A stretch of DNA of 64,000 bases from Brevibacillus_H sp049846925. GTDB lineage: Bacteria; Bacillota; Bacilli; Brevibacillales; Brevibacillaceae. The DNA is taken from assembly GCF_049846925.1 (NCBI RefSeq), contig NZ_JBNCMT010000005.1:62001-126000 (forward strand), read 5' to 3'. This document shows positions 41,610-50,117 of this stretch, piece by piece (position 1 is the first letter of the stretch; each line of letters begins with the position of its first letter). Position numbers and translations under genes: made by a program. The notes beneath the pieces are model-generated. The model had not been told where the DNA came from and searched no databases. It saw only the letters and a program-made list of their open reading frames with translations.

Positions 41610-42584
41610 CTATTGAATCAAACCTTTCCCGCCTTCACCAAAATCACGGGGATTCTCGGGTCTCGCTTTCGGAATCACTGCCTTGCATTCTTCAGGCTTT
41701 ACATTTGCCTTGCGCATGTTCTCTTTCGGTACATGGAACCCCCACAAACGGCTTGTATTCGGAGCCACTTGCAAATTCTTCAAACCGTAGTGAACACGAG
41801 CAATTTCTTCACCTTGAAGTGTTTGGATAATAATTGGCACTTCCGTAAATTCCAGGCTCTTATCCAATCCGTTCTGGAAAAGAACAACGACACGCAATCC
41901 TCCCTCGTCTGCTTGATCAATCCCAAGCACACGAAGTTCTACATCACCATTGATGGTAATTTGCTCTTGCGCAATTTTTTCATACTTCTTCTTCTCTACT
42001 TCTGTTAAGCCGTCACGAAGATCAAATGCTGACTGCTCAGCACCTTTCAGCGGTCGATTGAATGTCAAACGAAGAGGTACTTCCTCTTTCGGAATATGAG
42101 AGAATTCTTCCCAGCGGAATAAAAATTCGCAAGGACGGCTGCAGTTGTCCCCAATACCACCAAAAGTAATCATGTCAAAGGTTTTACTTGCAACCACATT
42201 ACCCTCTGGATCAACCAGGGAAAGCGGCAATTTATTAAAAGTAATATCCTTGTTGCTAGCATTGCGAACAAAAGTTAACACCAAATAGCCTTCATTGAGC
42301 ACATTCGTAAAAAAAGGAATGATTCCAACTTCGTCACGCACGATTGGCGGCAACGCATCATGAATGAATTGCAGCAACTCGATCTCAGGCTCCTGCATAC
42401 GATGTTCCCAGTCACCATGTAAGGATAAGAACAGCTCTTTGGCAGGAACTCGATTCGAAGATTGTTCCGGGTTTTCAATTCCTGACACACCGATATACGA
42501 TTCTGCTTGCAAATGGGTGTGTACGTCATCCTTTACTTCATCTATATTTTCCTTGCCAAACATATTTTCCAACAACCAACTCAT
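41610..42584 (-). CDS. SLAP-type S-layer assembly protein, copy 1
   Basis: The 324-residue protein belongs to the accessory Sec system S-layer assembly (SlaP) family. It has LFLSLHGDWEHRM near residue 50 and two SLAP repeats (VLTFVRNASNKDITFNKLPL and VVVLFQNGLDKSLEFTEVPI, each followed by a cysteine- or aromatic-rich RPxxFLF/RLWGFHV segment). In Bacillus anthracis SlaP works with SecA2 in S-layer protein export. There is no signal peptide; action in the cytoplasm is expected. It is the most diverged of the three copies here. The ATG has GGGGGG 7 bases upstream. Confidence 0.85.
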   Translation of the reverse strand: MSWLLENMFGKENIDEVKDDVHTHLQAESYIGVSGIENPEQSSNRVPAKELFLSLHGDWEHRMQEPEIELLQFIHDALPPIVRDEVGIIPFFTNVLNEGYLVLTFVRNASNKDITFNKLPLSLVDPEGNVVASKTFDMITFGGIGDNCSRPCEFLFRWEEFSHIPKEEVPLRLTFNRPLKGAEQSAFDLRDGLTEVEKKKYEKIAQEQITINGDVELRVLGIDQADEGGLRVVVLFQNGLDKSLEFTEVPIIIQTLQGEEIARVHYGLKNLQVAPNTSRLWGFHVPKENMRKANVKPEECKAVIPKARPENPRDFGEGGKGLIQ

Positions 42585-42608
42585 GCCAAAACCCCCCTGA
42601 TCCTACAC

Positions 42609-43559
42609 TTATTCCGTCACATTAAGCAGCCACTTGCCTGGTTCGAAGTCAGGCTTCTTCACACGATCTGCTGGGAAAACAACTAACCATGGTCGGCTCG
42701 TGCCCGGACGTACTTTTATATTACTTGCATCAATGGTTCCTGATGCAATCAATTCACCCTCGTAAGTTGTTACACGCAAAGTAAGTTTTTGCGGATTATA
42801 CACTTGATGTGAAGCATTACGGAACAAAAGTCCTATCACCAGTTTACCATCTGGAGTCTTTCCAATATCAAAACCATTAATATCTATTTGATTTTCTTCC
42901 AATGCTGGCAGTCGATCAACAATGTCATACAAACGCTCTTTTTGCGTCTTTGTCATGCGTTCTTCCATCGCAGGGTCTAAATCAAGATGCTTTGGCCATA
43001 CAATGGTTCGCTCACCAAAATCCATCACGATTTTCCAACGATCGAATAGCATATTTGGTTTCTCGTATGTTTCCAACGGGAAGAATACCTCCCATGGACG
43101 GCTTGTATACGGTGGAATGGCTCCAAGTTCGGACAAGTCAAAACGACCCCGTGCGATTACCTCGTTCCCTCCGTAAATCGTTAAGCCGATGTTTTCGAAA
43201 CGTAAAGGCATATTCGTTGCATTGCGGAAAAATACCGTAGCAGTTACACCAGCATCGCTTGGAACAAGGCTGAAACCGGTAATCCCAATCGTTCCTTCGT
43301 CCATGTCAGGAAGTTCTGCTTGCAAGAAACGAAGTGTATATTTTTTCTCTGAGTCCAGATGTCTCTCCCAGCCCTCATGCAGCGACAACTCGGTATGGAC
43401 TTTCTTTGTTTCAATCACCCGTTGATTCTGCTGGTTATTCCCGTCAGTCTGAGAGCTCGAATCTGTGACTGACTCTTCCTGGATATCACCTTTAATATCT
43501 TCCATCGAGCGCATATTCTCTTGATCTTTCGAAAACCAGTTTTTCAAAAAGCTAAACAT
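42609..43559 (-). CDS. SLAP-type S-layer assembly protein, copy 2
   Basis: The 316-residue protein starts MFSFLKNWFSKD, a start shared by family members, chosen because GAGGTG is 8 bases before the ATG; a frame extended by 25 codons overlaps the next gene. It has LSLHEGWERHLD and two SLAP repeats (ATVFFRNATNMPLRFENI; IGLLFRNASHQVYNPQKL, each followed by SRPWEVFFP/SRPWLVVFP). Cytoplasmic, no signal peptide. It lies between copies 3 and 1 in the same operon. Confidence 0.86.
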   Translation of the reverse strand: MFSFLKNWFSKDQENMRSMEDIKGDIQEESVTDSSSQTDGNNQQNQRVIETKKVHTELSLHEGWERHLDSEKKYTLRFLQAELPDMDEGTIGITGFSLVPSDAGVTATVFFRNATNMPLRFENIGLTIYGGNEVIARGRFDLSELGAIPPYTSRPWEVFFPLETYEKPNMLFDRWKIVMDFGERTIVWPKHLDLDPAMEERMTKTQKERLYDIVDRLPALEENQIDINGFDIGKTPDGKLVIGLLFRNASHQVYNPQKLTLRVTTYEGELIASGTIDASNIKVRPGTSRPWLVVFPADRVKKPDFEPGKWLLNVTE

Positions 43560-43630
43560 ACCAAACACACCTCGCGATTCGTCAAGTCCTAGAAGACCTG
43601 TATCTATATTATAGTTTTTGTGAAAATGGG

Positions 43631-44581
43631 TCAAATCTGTGGTACTATTACCTTCCAGCGAGTAAAATCAGGGTTTTCCTTTACAATTCTCTCCTGTGGG
43701 AAAGTGAACAACCAAGGTTTGCTTGCACCAGCAGAGACTGTCAGACCATCTAGTTCAAACAGACCTTCTGCAACCTTTTCATCTTGTGCATCTAATAAGA
43801 TCAAAGGAAAGTTCTCAAACGACAACGACTGATCAGAGCCATTGCGAATCAGTAACAGGCAACGAATTGATTGGTCCTCCGATTTGCTCAACTGTACACT
43901 CTGCACATTGACTTCCCCTGGTTGTAGAGGCGGAAGCTCCTGCGCCAAAGTAATCAGCGACTGCTTCTGCTGATCGGACAATGCCTTGATCCACGATTCT
44001 TCGAGTTCAAGTTGTTGTGGCAAAACCAGTTTCTTCTGAGCCAATTCAAATGCAAGCTTCCAGCTGGCAAGCATGACATCCTTTTGCAAGAAGTTTTCTT
44101 TCTTGAATACAAAGCTCCATGGTCTTGCACTAAAAGCAGGAATCTCTCCGACTTCAGAAAGATCAAACGACTGGCGTGCAAAAAGTTCATTTTCTTTAAT
44201 AAGAATAAGAAGATTCATCGTCTCAAAACGAATTGGACGTGGCAAGCCGTTGCGAATAAATGCCGTAATTTCCACTCCATCTTCGTGTGGGAAAATTTTT
44301 ATACCAGCCAACGAAACATTCCCTGTTTCAATCGGCGGTAAATCGCTGAGTAAGAAGGAAAGTGCATATCTTTGAGAAGAATCAAGTCGCTCTTCCCATG
44401 ATTCATGTAGAGATAGCCCCGTATCGTGCAATTCCTTGTTTGCTGACTGACCTTGGGCACTTGCCTGTTCAACTGTTGTAGATGGACCATCTGAAACAGG
44501 AAGGACAGATTCTTCCTTGATTTCTTCCTTTTCCTCTGCTGATGAATCTTTTTTTAACCAATTTTTCAAGAATGATAGCAT
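43631..44581 (-). CDS. SLAP-type S-layer assembly protein, copy 3
   Basis: The 316-residue protein starts MLSFLKNWLKKDSSAEE, has an acidic, probably disordered segment (15-50), then LSLHESWEERLD and two SLAP repeats (ITAFIRNGLPRPIRFETM; LLIRNGSDQSLSFENF, each followed by a RPWSFVF/KPWLFTF segment). It is the first gene of the SLAP operon. Three paralogues in tandem suggest either several S-layer clients or a hetero-oligomer. Confidence 0.87.
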   Translation of the reverse strand: MLSFLKNWLKKDSSAEEKEEIKEESVLPVSDGPSTTVEQASAQGQSANKELHDTGLSLHESWEERLDSSQRYALSFLLSDLPPIETGNVSLAGIKIFPHEDGVEITAFIRNGLPRPIRFETMNLLILIKENELFARQSFDLSEVGEIPAFSARPWSFVFKKENFLQKDVMLASWKLAFELAQKKLVLPQQLELEESWIKALSDQQKQSLITLAQELPPLQPGEVNVQSVQLSKSEDQSIRCLLLIRNGSDQSLSFENFPLILLDAQDEKVAEGLFELDGLTVSAGASKPWLFTFPQERIVKENPDFTRWKVIVPQI

Positions 44582-44682
44582 AAATAAACGCTCCCTGTTC
44601 TAGCACATTTACGAAAATGTTTCTCCTCACTATAGCATAACATAATTGATTTTCCAAAGAAGATGGACGGCTACCTTCCTAT

Positions 44683-45639
44683 TTATTTCACATTTTGCAT
44701 ACTCGTCTGTAAAGAGCGAATTGTCTCACCAATTCCTTGCAGGTACGGGGTTTGCGGAATAGGACCTATCTCTCTTTCATACTTCTCCCCGCTTAAGATG
44801 AGCGGCTCTTCTGTCAGGTACATCATCTCGTGAAGCTCTTTCATAAACGGACTGAACAGCTTTAACAGTCCAATCATTCCTTTGGTTATCGTCATAATGC
44901 GAGCAGTTTTTTTCGTAATTTCATTCCCGATACGAAGAATCTCTTTTCCTGTAATCACGCCAGCCCCCGGAACATTCCAATTCTGTCCGTAGCTTGTGTC
45001 CCTTGAGGCGATCTCAGCAATTGCCCGTGCAGCATCAGGCAAATATATATACTCTCGTGCAATCGACTGATCCCCAACGAAACCCCCAAACCGATTTGAA
45101 GCAATTGCTTGCAAGGTGACATTCAACATCGTATTAGCTCCAGTCGGGCCATAAAAATCAGGCAAATGAACATGAAGACTGGGAATGCCCTGTTTGTTGG
45201 AATCAAGGATCATCTGTTCTACTTTCAATCGGAGTTTACCTTTACATGTATGCGGGTTCTTTGGATGCTGTTCGGCAATGCGTGATGCTTGTCTTCGCCC
45301 GTATGCATAAATATTGTCTATGATTACGACCTTGCATCCGTTGGCTTTGGCCGCCTCAAGAATGTTACGAGCGACCCGCTCCAATTTTTCCGTCCATTCA
45401 GGATAGGGAATACTGACGCAGTGAAAAATCGTATCAACTCCACGAGAGGCTTCCATTACATCTGCTGCATGAAGAGCATCTCCTGTCCATGTCTCGACTC
45501 GCGGATTTCCACCGTACAGGTTTTGCAACGTATCCTTCGATCGGGCAAAGGCAATTACCGAAATTCCTCTTCCAACGAATTCTTCTACCAACGGTTGCCC
45601 GATTCCACCTGTTGCACCTAAAACCAATACCTTTTTCAT
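44683..45639 (-). CDS. NAD(P)-binding epimerase/dehydratase-like protein
   Basis: The 318-residue protein is of the extended short-chain dehydrogenase family with VLVLGATGGIGQPLVEEF at the N-terminus. Where YxxxK is expected there is DNIYAYGRRQ in the sequence, so the canonical active site may be altered (no YxxxK in the usual place), and NmrA-like or reductase roles remain open. The ATG with GGGAGGG 6 bases upstream is chosen over one five codons earlier. It lies directly downstream of a TetR gene, with matching operator-like sites in front of both, so TetR probably represses it. Substrate unknown. Confidence 0.82.
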   Translation of the reverse strand: MKKVLVLGATGGIGQPLVEEFVGRGISVIAFARSKDTLQNLYGGNPRVETWTGDALHAADVMEASRGVDTIFHCVSIPYPEWTEKLERVARNILEAAKANGCKVVIIDNIYAYGRRQASRIAEQHPKNPHTCKGKLRLKVEQMILDSNKQGIPSLHVHLPDFYGPTGANTMLNVTLQAIASNRFGGFVGDQSIAREYIYLPDAARAIAEIASRDTSYGQNWNVPGAGVITGKEILRIGNEITKKTARIMTITKGMIGLLKLFSPFMKELHEMMYLTEEPLILSGEKYEREIGPIPQTPYLQGIGETIRSLQTSMQNVK

Positions 45640-45665
45640 AAAAAACCCTCCCATTTTTCTTGTTA

Positions 45666-45680
45666 TTAACCACCGGTCAA
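45666..45680. promoter_or_regulatory. TetR operator-like site before the epimerase gene
   Basis: TTAACCACCGGTCAA has the symmetry TT-n-ACC-nnn-GGT-n-AA. The same site with one change (TTAACCACCGTTCAA) recurs upstream of the TetR gene at 46339-46353, which suggests that TetR binds both. Confidence 0.65.
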
Positions 45681-45697
45681 TTTATTACGAAAATGAA

Positions 45698-45717
45698 GGC
45701 TTCTATTTCTAGAAGCC
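45698..45717 (-). terminator. Hairpin downstream of the TetR gene
   Basis: ggcttct / agaagcc form a 7-bp stem with a 6-base loop. On the minus strand TTCATTTTCG follows, a weak T tract; it may end tetR transcription ahead of the epimerase operator. Confidence 0.5.
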
Positions 45718-45727
45718 ACGGTACAAA

Positions 45728-46309
45728 CTAAAATAATCCCTTGCAAATAAACTTGATATGTTCCTTTGCCAGATGCTCAACCTCATCGAAACTCATCTTG
45801 GCATGCAGATAATGTGCAACAAAGCCTTGCAGCGAAAGTAACGTCAACCACGGAATGATGATCCGCTTATCTGGTGCAAGTAATTTTCCGCAAGCCTCTA
45901 CTATTACTGATGAGAACTGGCTATAACTTGACTCCTTGATTGGCTGTGCGTACTGCTGCAATTCTGGATCATTAATCAAAAACATGATTTCGTAATGATG
46001 AGGATAATCCAACCCGAAACGGATAAATTCAAGCATTACCTTCTCAACTCGACTATGTAAATCCAGGATGTCCTCTGTCAGTACATCCTGAAGTCTTTGC
46101 TTCAATTGATAGAAATCATGTTCAACCAGTGTATTGAACAATTCAGCCTTGTCTTTGAAATGGTAGTAAATCGCTCCATGACTGTATCCAAGCACCTGGG
46201 CAATTCCTCGCATCGAAACCTCACGATACCCTTTGGTTACAAATAGCTCTCTTGCCGCCTGCAGTATTTGATCTCGATTCAATTCTTTCGCAACAGCTTT
46301 TCTACCCAC
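45728..46309 (-). CDS. TetR family transcriptional regulator
   Basis: The 193-residue protein has an N-terminal TetR HTH (DQILQAARELFVTKGYREVSMRGIAQVLGYSHGAIYYHFKDKAELFNTLV) and a ligand-binding C-terminal domain. It starts with GTG, eight bases after AGGTG. Operator-like sites lie in front of itself and of the adjacent NAD(P)-binding protein, so it should autoregulate and control that enzyme. Ligand unknown. Confidence 0.93.
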   Translation of the reverse strand: MGRKAVAKELNRDQILQAARELFVTKGYREVSMRGIAQVLGYSHGAIYYHFKDKAELFNTLVEHDFYQLKQRLQDVLTEDILDLHSRVEKVMLEFIRFGLDYPHHYEIMFLINDPELQQYAQPIKESSYSQFSSVIVEACGKLLAPDKRIIIPWLTLLSLQGFVAHYLHAKMSFDEVEHLAKEHIKFICKGLF

Positions 46310-46338
46310 GTAGCGGACACCTCATTGTTGTCACTTAA

Positions 46339-46353
46339 TTAACCACCGTTCAA
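46339..46353. promoter_or_regulatory. TetR operator-like site before tetR
   Basis: TTAACCACCGTTCAA differs by one base from the site at 45666-45680. It lies 30 bases upstream of the TetR start codon. Confidence 0.62.
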
Positions 46354-46417
46354 TTAACTCTCATTTTATATGTTTTGCTAATGTAAGTCAACGCAGAATT
46401 ACTGTTAAGACAAAAGG

Positions 46418-46453
46418 AAAGGCAAATGACTCGATCGAGAATCATTTGCCTTT
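46418..46453. terminator. Terminator after the 384-residue Big_2 protein gene
   Basis: Near-perfect 12-bp inverted repeat (46418-46429 / 46442-46453) flanked by A- and T-rich runs on both sides. On the minus strand it ends transcription of the Big_2 gene. Confidence 0.78.
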
Positions 46454-46476
46454 TCTGAACTGCTGGTTATGAATAC

Positions 46477-47631
46477 TTATTTTCCAAAAGTACCCTTGTA
46501 TGTCTCTTGAACTCCATCTTTCTCTGCAATCAAAGTGAAATCCTTGATTCCACCTTTAGCCGAACCTGTAAATTTAAATTCACCTTTGCTGTCAACTTCT
46601 ACCTCAGTTTTCTTGCCGTTGAAGTCAACCGAGAGCTCACTTCCTGTGGCAACTTTACCGGTAATCGTATATTTCGAGATAATTCCGCCAATGATTACCT
46701 GCTCTTTGGCGCTAATTGACTGACGATCAATCAATTCACTAGATGCAACCGTTACAGTAATCTTCACTTCTTTATCAGCATACTTCGCTGTTGCCTTGGC
46801 TACACCTGCTTTTTTGCCTACAAGTTTACCATTCACTACTGCGACAATATCAGCCTTATCTACTTTCCAATAAACCTTACTTGTCACATCTTCTGTCTTC
46901 TTGTCTGTATATTGAACAGTAATTTTGACATCCGCTTCCTGATCAACACTGATTGTTACCTTGGACTTGGAAGCTGTTAGCTTGCTAATTTTTTTGTCGG
47001 AGATTACCTGTACAGCAAAGTCAACTGATTTTCCCTTATAAGTAGCAGTAACGGTAGCCGTCCCTTCTGCTTTTCCTGTTACTTCACCCTTTGAAATCGT
47101 AGCAATTTCTTCATCATCGATTTTCCACTCAACGTCCTTCGTCACATCGACTGCTTTGTTGTCAGCTTGTCTTGCCTTCACTGTAACTTTTTGCTTTTTC
47201 GATACGTTGACGAAAACAGTTGGTACTGGATCAAGCGAGACGATTGCTGTTTTGGAAACTGTTACCGGGATTTCAAGCGTAAGATCTTTGTAGGTAACTG
47301 TTATTTTCGTTTCACCTGATTTTGAGGTTGCCGTGGCCTTCCCTTGGTCAACCGTAATCAGAGAAGTTTTCCCTGATTCGTATTCTGTTTCTTCATTTTT
47401 GGTAATGTCCAGTTTTTCTTCCTTGTCTCCATCCTTGGATACAGCGTACACCTGGAATTCCACTGATTTCTTCGGAGCAAGAACAATTTCAGTTACTGAT
47501 GCTTCGAGGTGGTCAAGTGTGGCTTCCTGCTCAACTGCACTTTCCTGAGAAGCAGCAATAACCGGGTTTAAAACGGTAGAAAAAATCATTACAAATGCAA
47601 ATAACGACAACAGTAATCTACTAATTCTCAT
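46477..47631 (-). CDS. Secreted protein with three Big_2 Ig-like domains
   Basis: The 384-residue protein has a signal peptide (1-26) and three Big_2-type bacterial Ig-like domains (from LDHLEASVTEIVLAPKK, SLDPVPTVFVNVSKK and ISKLTASKSKVTISVDQ, each ending in a VTATYKG/AKYADK-type strand), then a short C-terminal domain (about 310-384). Domain 1 closely resembles the second Big_2 domain of the neighbouring 717-residue protein (LDHLEASESSIILAPKE), so they share ancestry. Big_2 domains are found in adhesins and surface proteins. No cell-wall anchor (SLH or LPxTG) is visible. Confidence 0.87.
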   Translation of the reverse strand: MRISRLLLSLFAFVMIFSTVLNPVIAASQESAVEQEATLDHLEASVTEIVLAPKKSVEFQVYAVSKDGDKEEKLDITKNEETEYESGKTSLITVDQGKATATSKSGETKITVTYKDLTLEIPVTVSKTAIVSLDPVPTVFVNVSKKQKVTVKARQADNKAVDVTKDVEWKIDDEEIATISKGEVTGKAEGTATVTATYKGKSVDFAVQVISDKKISKLTASKSKVTISVDQEADVKITVQYTDKKTEDVTSKVYWKVDKADIVAVVNGKLVGKKAGVAKATAKYADKEVKITVTVASSELIDRQSISAKEQVIIGGIISKYTITGKVATGSELSVDFNGKKTEVEVDSKGEFKFTGSAKGGIKDFTLIAEKDGVQETYKGTFGK

Positions 47632-47769
47632 TTTCCCTCACCTATTCTATGTCGAAATATCTTACTAGATTAAGAATAAAACTTTCTCACTAGTGGCACA
47701 ATACCAAATTCGGAAAAAAGAGGCGCACTTACCTTTCAGAGGAAGCACGCCGTTTGTTATGGTCTTTTT

Positions 47770-49923
47770 CTATTTAACAGTAATCGATATTGTAGCTGTT
47801 TTGTTGCTAATTTTTGCTGTTATTGTTGTTGTTCCTTTTCCAATTGCTTTTACCAATCCTTTGGACTCGTCATTATCGACAGAGGCAATTGTATCACGTT
47901 TGGAAGCCCACTCAGTATCTTTGGTAACATCAGCCTTGGTACCATCTTTATAAGTTGCAATCACCTTCGCTTGATAAGTGCCACCAACAGACAAGGTTTT
48001 TGTTTTGGGGGTAATTGTCAGGGTCTTAATTTCTTTTCCAGCAGTAACCTCAACCAAAACTTTTACCTCAAACTCCTCATATGACGCAACAATTTCTGTT
48101 TTACCAACTCCAACTGCGGTAATAACTCCATCCTCAACTGTAGCAACGCTTGTTTTCTTGGAACGCCAAGTAATATCATCATTTAATTCTCTTGTATTAC
48201 CATCTTCGTATTTGGCATAGATTTTCACTTCTGCTTCTTTCCCAACTTCCAGCTTCAGTGACTTTTCGTTTGCCTCTATGCCAATAATTTCAGAGTCTCC
48301 AATAACTTCAACGTTAACAGCGACCTCTTGTCCACCGTATCTGGCATAAACAGTAGTGAAACCTTGACCGACAGCTATTATCTCACCTTTATTAACTTCC
48401 GCCACAGTGTCATCCTCGGTAAGCCATTTGGCATCTTCCGTTACATTTTTGTCAGAACCATCCGTGTAGAATGCTGTCAACTCCACTTGGTGAACCTCAC
48501 CTGCAGTCAATGTCACATTTTCAGTGGATAGTTCTAGAGATTCCACTTCTGCTTTAGTAACCTCTACTGGAATATCAAGTTTTTTGCCTTGATAAGAAAT
48601 CGTAATGGTTGCAGTGCCTACTTTATTTTGCGCTTGAACAACACCTTTGGTTACTTTAACAATGCTGTTGGAACTGCTTCGATATGTTGTTGATCTGTCC
48701 TTTGTGATATCCTTTTCTTCACCATTGGTATAGATCGCATAGACCTCTAGATCAAGTGTCTCTTTGGGAGCAAGTATAATACTGGACTCACTTGCTTCCA
48801 AATGATCCAATGTACCAGTCCCACCACCAGAGCTAGTTACAGTTACGGTTATGGTGGATTTCTTGTCTTTGAATGAAACATTTACAGTTGTAGATCCTTC
48901 TTTCACACCAGTGATTTTCCCTGTAGCTGCCGTTGCAATTGCCATGTTAGCGGATACCCAATTAGTAGAGGAATTAGCTGTCACATCTTCTTTCGTACCA
49001 TCAGAATAAACAGCCGTTGCCTTTATATTCACTGATTCGTCAACCTTCAATGTCGCTGTTGTTTGGGAAAGGCTTAAGCTTGTCACTGTTTTCGTCGGTG
49101 TCGTTGCCGGACCATTCAAATATAGTCCAAATTCTTCACTTCCAGTAGAAGAATAGCCATTCGTTACTTTAATATAGTATTTCTTGCCACCTTTAAGAAA
49201 CTTGGTCAAGTCAAATGATTGATTGCCGGAGTAAACACTACCAGATGTTAGATAGGCATACCCACTACTATATGCTTCAGCATCGTACAAGTAATAATAC
49301 TTTGAGTCAGTGCTATTCTTACTATTTGATAAGAGAAGTTGAACTGATTCACCGGTCTTTGGTGGTGCAGTTAAGGTGTACCAGGCTGCTTTTGTTTCTG
49401 CATCAATCTTTCCAATCACATCTGTGTTATAAGTCAACAGTTCCGCTGATCCTCGAAACGCGTTAGTGCTCCCGTATGGTGGAGTACTCATGTAGTAACT
49501 GTATGCGTCTCCAGCCGCACTCGTAAATTTCAAATAATATCGTTTCCCCGGTTTGAGATAGGTACTAATATCCCAATAAGTAGTTTCGGTCACATATGTA
49601 CTGGCAAGCCCCGACCAGTTACCTGTATTTGATTCGTCATACAAATTGACATACATATAAGTATTTGAATATGAGATCTTTTTCAACAGAAATTCGACTA
49701 CAGAGCCACTCTCTGGTGCGGTGAAATAATACCAGTCCTCACTTGTCCTGGAATTGATTTCAGAAGTAACCGTCTCATTTGCCAGCAGTTCCTTTGCATT
49801 CCCTATAAACCCGTTATCTTCTCCTGATTCAGGAGCTGCCAGTGCAGTGGCCGGAGCTACAAGTTGAACAAGAAGAATAAAGGCCAACATAAATAATCGA
49901 AATGATTTCAATTGCAATGACAT
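47770..49923 (-). CDS. Secreted protein with PPC-like and five Big_2 domains
   Basis: The 717-residue protein has a signal peptide (about 1-30), two PPC-like domains (about 40-145 with SEDWYYFTAPES; about 150-265 with AAWYTLTAPPK) and five Big_2 Ig-like domains (starting near VTSLSLSQTT, LDHLEASESS, VESLELSTEN, IIGIEANEKS and IKTLTITPKT). It ends directly in the last Ig-like strand with no SLH or sortase motif. AGGTGG lies five bases before the ATG; an in-frame GTG three codons earlier is inside the SD. It could bind glycan or protein ligands or form part of the surface coat; this is inference. Confidence 0.88.
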   Translation of the reverse strand: MSLQLKSFRLFMLAFILLVQLVAPATALAAPESGEDNGFIGNAKELLANETVTSEINSRTSEDWYYFTAPESGSVVEFLLKKISYSNTYMYVNLYDESNTGNWSGLASTYVTETTYWDISTYLKPGKRYYLKFTSAAGDAYSYYMSTPPYGSTNAFRGSAELLTYNTDVIGKIDAETKAAWYTLTAPPKTGESVQLLLSNSKNSTDSKYYYLYDAEAYSSGYAYLTSGSVYSGNQSFDLTKFLKGGKKYYIKVTNGYSSTGSEEFGLYLNGPATTPTKTVTSLSLSQTTATLKVDESVNIKATAVYSDGTKEDVTANSSTNWVSANMAIATAATGKITGVKEGSTTVNVSFKDKKSTITVTVTSSGGGTGTLDHLEASESSIILAPKETLDLEVYAIYTNGEEKDITKDRSTTYRSSSNSIVKVTKGVVQAQNKVGTATITISYQGKKLDIPVEVTKAEVESLELSTENVTLTAGEVHQVELTAFYTDGSDKNVTEDAKWLTEDDTVAEVNKGEIIAVGQGFTTVYARYGGQEVAVNVEVIGDSEIIGIEANEKSLKLEVGKEAEVKIYAKYEDGNTRELNDDITWRSKKTSVATVEDGVITAVGVGKTEIVASYEEFEVKVLVEVTAGKEIKTLTITPKTKTLSVGGTYQAKVIATYKDGTKADVTKDTEWASKRDTIASVDNDESKGLVKAIGKGTTTITAKISNKTATISITVK

Positions 49924-50086
49924 TTGACCCACCTCTCTTTTCCGAAATATTTAGTAAAATATTCACAGGACAATAGTCCTTGCTCTTTATTAAATATTAC
50001 CATTATGAATATCCATCGTCTATATAAAAAAGTAGCAACTAACGAAACATACCTGGAGTTTGGAAAGGGTGTTCTGGAAACAGAAA

Positions 50087-50110
50087 AAACACCGCTATCA
50101 AGCGGTGTTT
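50087..50110 (-). terminator. Terminator of the 454-residue secreted protein gene
   Basis: Perfect 10-bp inverted repeat aaacaccgct / agcggtgttt with a 4-base loop, followed on the minus strand by TTTTTTCTG. The gene's stop codon is only a few bases away. Confidence 0.85.
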
Positions 50111-50117
50111 TAGCCCG

